From Reclinomonas americana ATCC 50394 (Eukaryota; Jakobida; Jakobea; Jakobida): 21,218 nucleotides of DNA. The notes below the pieces were generated by a model that saw only the letters and a list, made by a program, of their open reading frames with translations, was not told the origin of the DNA and ran no database searches. Numbering within the stretch: position 1 is the stretch's first letter; the number at the start of each line of letters is the position of its first letter. Positions 18,442 to 21,218 of the stretch are shown piece by piece. Both the position numbers and the translations under genes were made by a program. The stretch lies in NCBI GenBank assembly GCA_048213135.1, contig PS015179.1:45351-66568 (forward strand), in the 5' to 3' direction.

Positions 18442-20584
18442 ATGTTGTTCCGAGCGCTCTCTCTCGCTCTCCTCTTGTGTGCTATTGTCGTGCACGCCTC
18501 CTCTTCCGCTCCCTCTCCCTCGGCATTCGACTTGCATCCGGAGGAGAGTGTCAGTGAGCTCTTTGTGGCCGCCACAGACCCAGTCATCTCATACACTGGG
18601 CGTGTGTATGGCACCTCAAACAGCACAGTGCAGTTGCGGGTGACACACACAATAGCGAGGAGAGAGAGAAGAGAGAGGGAGAAGAGAGAGATGATGATGT
18701 CATGCATGCATTGACTCAATCAATCCCTGCACTCTCTCGCTCACACACTCACTCACACACACACACTCACTCACTCACTCACTCACTCTCTCTCTNNNNN
18801 NNNNNNNNNNNNNNNACTCACTCACACACACACACTCACTCACTCACTCACTCACTCTCTCTCTCTCTCTCACTCACACACACACACACTCACTCACTCA
18901 CTCACTCACTCACTCACTCACTCACTCACTCACTCACTCACTCACTCACTCACTCACTCACTCACTCACTCACTCACTCACTCACTCACTCACTCACTCA
19001 CTCACTCACTCCCTTCACTCCCTTCCTCCCTCTCACCCACTTTCCCACTCCTCTCAAGGTTCGACTGGTCGGGCATCCTCATCGAGGTTCAATTCATCGG
19101 CACCTCACTCTCTGTGAGCCTCACCGACGGCGGCAACGAGTACAACGTCTATGTCGACGTCTCACCTACGACAGGTGGCGTAATGGGCGAGAAGCCGACG
19201 TTCATCCTCAAGACGACGACCGGACCACTGCCAAAGACCTACACGCTGGCCTCGGTGAAGCAAGCAGTCGGAGAAATTCGACAGCATCCTTCTTGTGGCT
19301 CACATTATGTGTGCATTGCAGAACTTGAAGCAGGGACAGCACGTGGTGAGCCTGGTGAAGCGCACGGAGGCGCTGTTCAAGGTGGTTACCGTGCACGGAT
19401 TCACTGTGGGATCGACGGAGGGTCACGCGCTTGTGATGCCGGTGTCGTCGCGTCTGCCGCGTGGGAATGGTCGTCGTATTGAGTTTATCGGCGACAGCAT
19501 CACGTGTGGTTATGGAAACGAAGGTGCGATATCTGCGGTTTTTGCTTGTCGCGTGCGTGTGTGTGTGTGTCTTATGGCAAGTGTGCAGGAACTGCGCCGT
19601 GCGATTTCTCCGCCGACACGGAGAACGAGTATGAGGCGTACGCGTACATGACGTCGCGTTATTTCGGCGCTGAGGTGTCGCTCACTTGCTGGAGTGGCAT
19701 GGGCATGGGTGAGTGTGTGCGTGCGTGAAAGTGCTCGTGTCATTCACTGACGGTTTACTTGTTTATGTATCTCGCAGTCCGGGTTCGTCGCATTATTCAA
19801 TAGCCTCACTCCTCTCTGTCTCCTCGCTTTCTGTCTTTGCGCTCATTGCTGTTGTGGCGTGCAGAACTACGCCGACAAGAACCCGGTCAGCCAGACGCCG
19901 TTCCCGAAGCTCTACCCGTTCATTCTCGGCAGCCAGCCAGTGAACCCCTGGAATTTCGCCTTCTTCGTGCCCGACGTGGTGGTGCTGAACCTCGGCACCA
20001 ACGACTACAGCACAGGTGAAGGCGATGTCATGGTGTGCTTTGTGCATCGTGTCGCCGAATTCTCACACAAGCGTGCACAGAGCCGTCACCGCCCGCCGAA
20101 ACCTTTGTGTCGGCCTATGTTGACGTATGTCACCCTGTGTCGCTCCTTGCTCATTTCGCATGCACTGACAGTTGTGTGCGCGCACCACAGTTCATCAGCT
20201 ACCTCCGCACCAAGTACGGCAGCTCGCCGTACATTCTTGCCGTGTGCGGCCCCATGATTGGCGACCCGTGCTGCCAGAACGTACGACACGCCGTGAACCA
20301 GGCCGGCGGCGACAGCGCGCGCGTATTCTATGTCGATGTTGCGCGTCTCTGCCTCTCTCACACATCACCGACACTGATATAACATGCTCTGTGCTGCACA
20401 GCTCCACGTACTCAACGAGCAATCCGACTTTGGCTGCGACTCGCACCCGTCAGTGGTTCGTCCCCTCGTGCTCTATCTGCTCCTTCCACACGTCGCGCTC
20501 ACACACGCCACAACACAGAAAGGACACACAAAGATGTTTGGCGGCCTCGTGCCCACCATCCGCTCCGTCACCGGCTGGGCGTGA
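18442..20584 (+). CDS. Secreted carbohydrate esterase family 2-type SGNH deacetylase, ten exons
   Basis: Exons: 18442-18632, 19059-19254, 19322-19523, 19589-19708, 19778-19782, 19865-20015, 20081-20124, 20191-20337, 20402-20452, 20519-20584; 390 aa. Signal peptide: LSLALLLCAIVVHA. The N-terminal beta-sandwich has ISYTGRVYG and FDWSGILIEVQFIGTSLSV, and HVVSLVKRTEALF leads to the SGNH esterase domain. There IEFIGDSITCGYGNEGTAPC holds the nucleophile Ser188, followed by CWSGMGMVRNY, VLNLGTND and GCDSHPS with His367, then GHTKMFGGLVPTIRSVTGW. This order matches family CE2, which removes acetyl groups from xylan or glucomannan. Secretion plus this activity suggests digestion of plant or algal polysaccharide outside the cell or in food vacuoles. 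Intron 1 (426 nt) carries an ACTC microsatellite and an assembly gap. Exon 5 is only 5 nt. Introns 1 and 8 start GTTGCG. Confidence 0.93.
18739..19012 (+). repeat. (ACTC)n tetranucleotide microsatellite with a 20-N gap (18796-18815)
   Basis: Inside intron 1 of the CE2-type gene. Mixed CACA, ACTC and CTCT runs flank the gap, and from about 18888 an uninterrupted array of roughly 30 ACTC units follows. The 49 bases before the gap (18747-18795) are identical to the 49 after it (18816-18864). Confidence 0.92.
19778..19782 (+). other. Five-nucleotide microexon of the CE2-type gene
   Basis: The bases TCCGG sit between CTCGCAG (19771-19777) and GTTCGTC (19783). Exon 4 ends with one spare base (G), so the microexon completes Val and adds Arg. 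Splicing on to AACTACGCC at 19865 gives MGMVRNY, as CE2 enzymes have after the WSG motif. Skipping it would shift the frame; reading through reaches TAG within eight codons. Confidence 0.75.
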
Positions 20585-20648
20585 AGTGCATGATCGAAGA
20601 ATGTATCTTGTCCTCCTCCTCTTGTCCCTCTCAGCTCCTCTCTATCCA

Positions 20649-20897
20649 ATGAAACGCGAAGCAGAAGAAGGCGACGCCAGCAGCGACGCACCTGCAGTCA
20701 AGCGCGCCACCACAGCAGCCGCCCCCGCTTCTCAGAGAGACAAGAGCAGTGGAGGCAAGAGAGGAGGCAAGTGGAAGAACAACAGCTCATGGGATCGTCG
20801 CTCGCGTTACGACAAGCCCAACAGCACTGTGCGACGGGATGTGCCGGATTGGACGGGAATGCCACGCGCAGAGGGCGAGCCAGAGTTGCCTCGTTGA
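20649..20897 (+). CDS. Short basic protein or first exon of a longer gene
   Basis: ATG 20649 follows a CT-rich stretch (20609-20647) like the tracts before the WD40 starts, so it is preferred over ATG 20601, which would translate that tract as MYLVLLLLSLSAPLYP. The 82-residue frame begins MKREAEEGDASS and continues with Ala/Ser- and Lys/Arg/Gly-rich sequence (SSGGKRGGKWKNNSSWDRRS), ending VPDWTGMPRAEGEPELPR at TGA 20895. The basic, disordered N-terminus looks nuclear or nucleolar. The last codon overlaps GTTGAGTGC at 20893, the same string as the donor at 7637, so the frame may be spliced out of the window instead of ending here. A basic leader ending in PELPR recalls the N-terminus of PUS1-type pseudouridine synthases, a weak resemblance only. 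Confidence 0.4.
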   Translation: MKREAEEGDASSDAPAVKRATTAAAPASQRDKSSGGKRGGKWKNNSSWDRRSRYDKPNSTVRRDVPDWTGMPRAEGEPELPR

Positions 20898-20929
20898 GTG
20901 CGAAAGAATGCGAGTCCATGTGTGCATGC

Positions 20930-21218
20930 AATCAATCACTCTTTCTCACTCTCTTTCACTCTCTCCTTTCCTCTCTCTCCTTCCCACTCTCTCTCCCCTT
21001 TCCGCTCTCTCTTTCTTGCCTTCTCTCACTGTCACTCATTCGCTTCTCTCCCTGTTACTCATGCACTCATTCTCTCTCACCTACCCCTTCCCTTCTCCTT
21101 CCCTTCTCCTTCCCTTCTTCTTCTCCTTCCCCCTTCTCCATCCCTTCTCCTTTTCCTTCTCCTTCCCTTCTCCTTCCCTTCTCCTTCCCTCCCCTTACCT
21201 TCCCCTTCCCCTTCTCCT
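20930..21218 (+). repeat. CT-rich low-complexity tail
   Basis: Nearly all pyrimidine to the window end. It begins as irregular TCTCACTC and then becomes a (CCTTCTCCTTCC)-like array from about 21085. No coding frame is supported. It could be intergenic or the large first intron of the gene starting at 20649. Confidence 0.85.

Noticed and set aside
18702-19328. Plus-strand frame of Thr-His-Ser-Leu repeats
   Set aside because: It translates the ACTC microsatellite and crosses an N gap. The frame is an intron of the CE2-type gene.

Overview
This window is nuclear DNA from a eukaryote. It is GC-rich, and coding segments are repeatedly interrupted by short introns, mostly 50-80 nt. I inferred 56 introns from reading-frame continuity, splice-like ends and protein-family motifs; some acceptors carry a CTAAC branch-like element upstream. 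A SPO11 homologue, an EFR3-like gene, secreted esterase-type enzymes, short intergenic distances and long homopyrimidine or tetranucleotide microsatellites fit a compact-genome, free-living protist. I cannot name the lineage from sequence alone. Two 20-N gaps (8704-8723, 18796-18815) mark it as a draft assembly.

Layout. The 3' end of a coiled-coil gene (1-457, +) is followed by a seven-bladed WD40 gene (522-1583, +). A 24-exon EFR3-like gene fills 2085-8102 (+); its second intron holds a degenerate ~150-bp minisatellite. After a gene-poor 0.7 kb with an assembly gap comes a proline-rich protein with a triplicated motif (8831-9761, +). Two tandem WD40 paralogues follow (9889-10983 and 11227-12321, +). 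A three-exon unknown gene lies on the minus strand (12446-13280) and shares a divergent upstream region with a secreted PHB-depolymerase-like gene (13479-15245, +). SPO11 (15300-17065, -) converges on that gene, and an unknown minus-strand gene (17118-17948) lies just upstream of SPO11. Across ~0.5 kb of polypyrimidine sequence, a secreted CE2-type carbohydrate esterase gene (18442-20584, +) diverges from it. The window ends with a short basic open frame (20649-20897, +, perhaps a first exon) and a CT-rich tail.

The genes do not form an operon or one pathway. Two encode secreted hydrolase-fold proteins, one is a predicted plasma-membrane anchor for PI4-kinase, and one is the meiotic double-strand-break enzyme. 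The three WD40 proteins are a local paralogue family sharing a distinctive C-terminal tail outside the propeller.

Most unusual points: a recurrent non-consensus 5' splice site, GTTGCG, at 17 of the 56 inferred introns; a 5-nt microexon in the CE2 gene that restores a conserved motif; a depolymerase-like protein whose nucleophile serine is glycine; the shared WD40 tail motif; and a 49-bp exact duplication on both sides of an N gap that looks like an assembly artefact.
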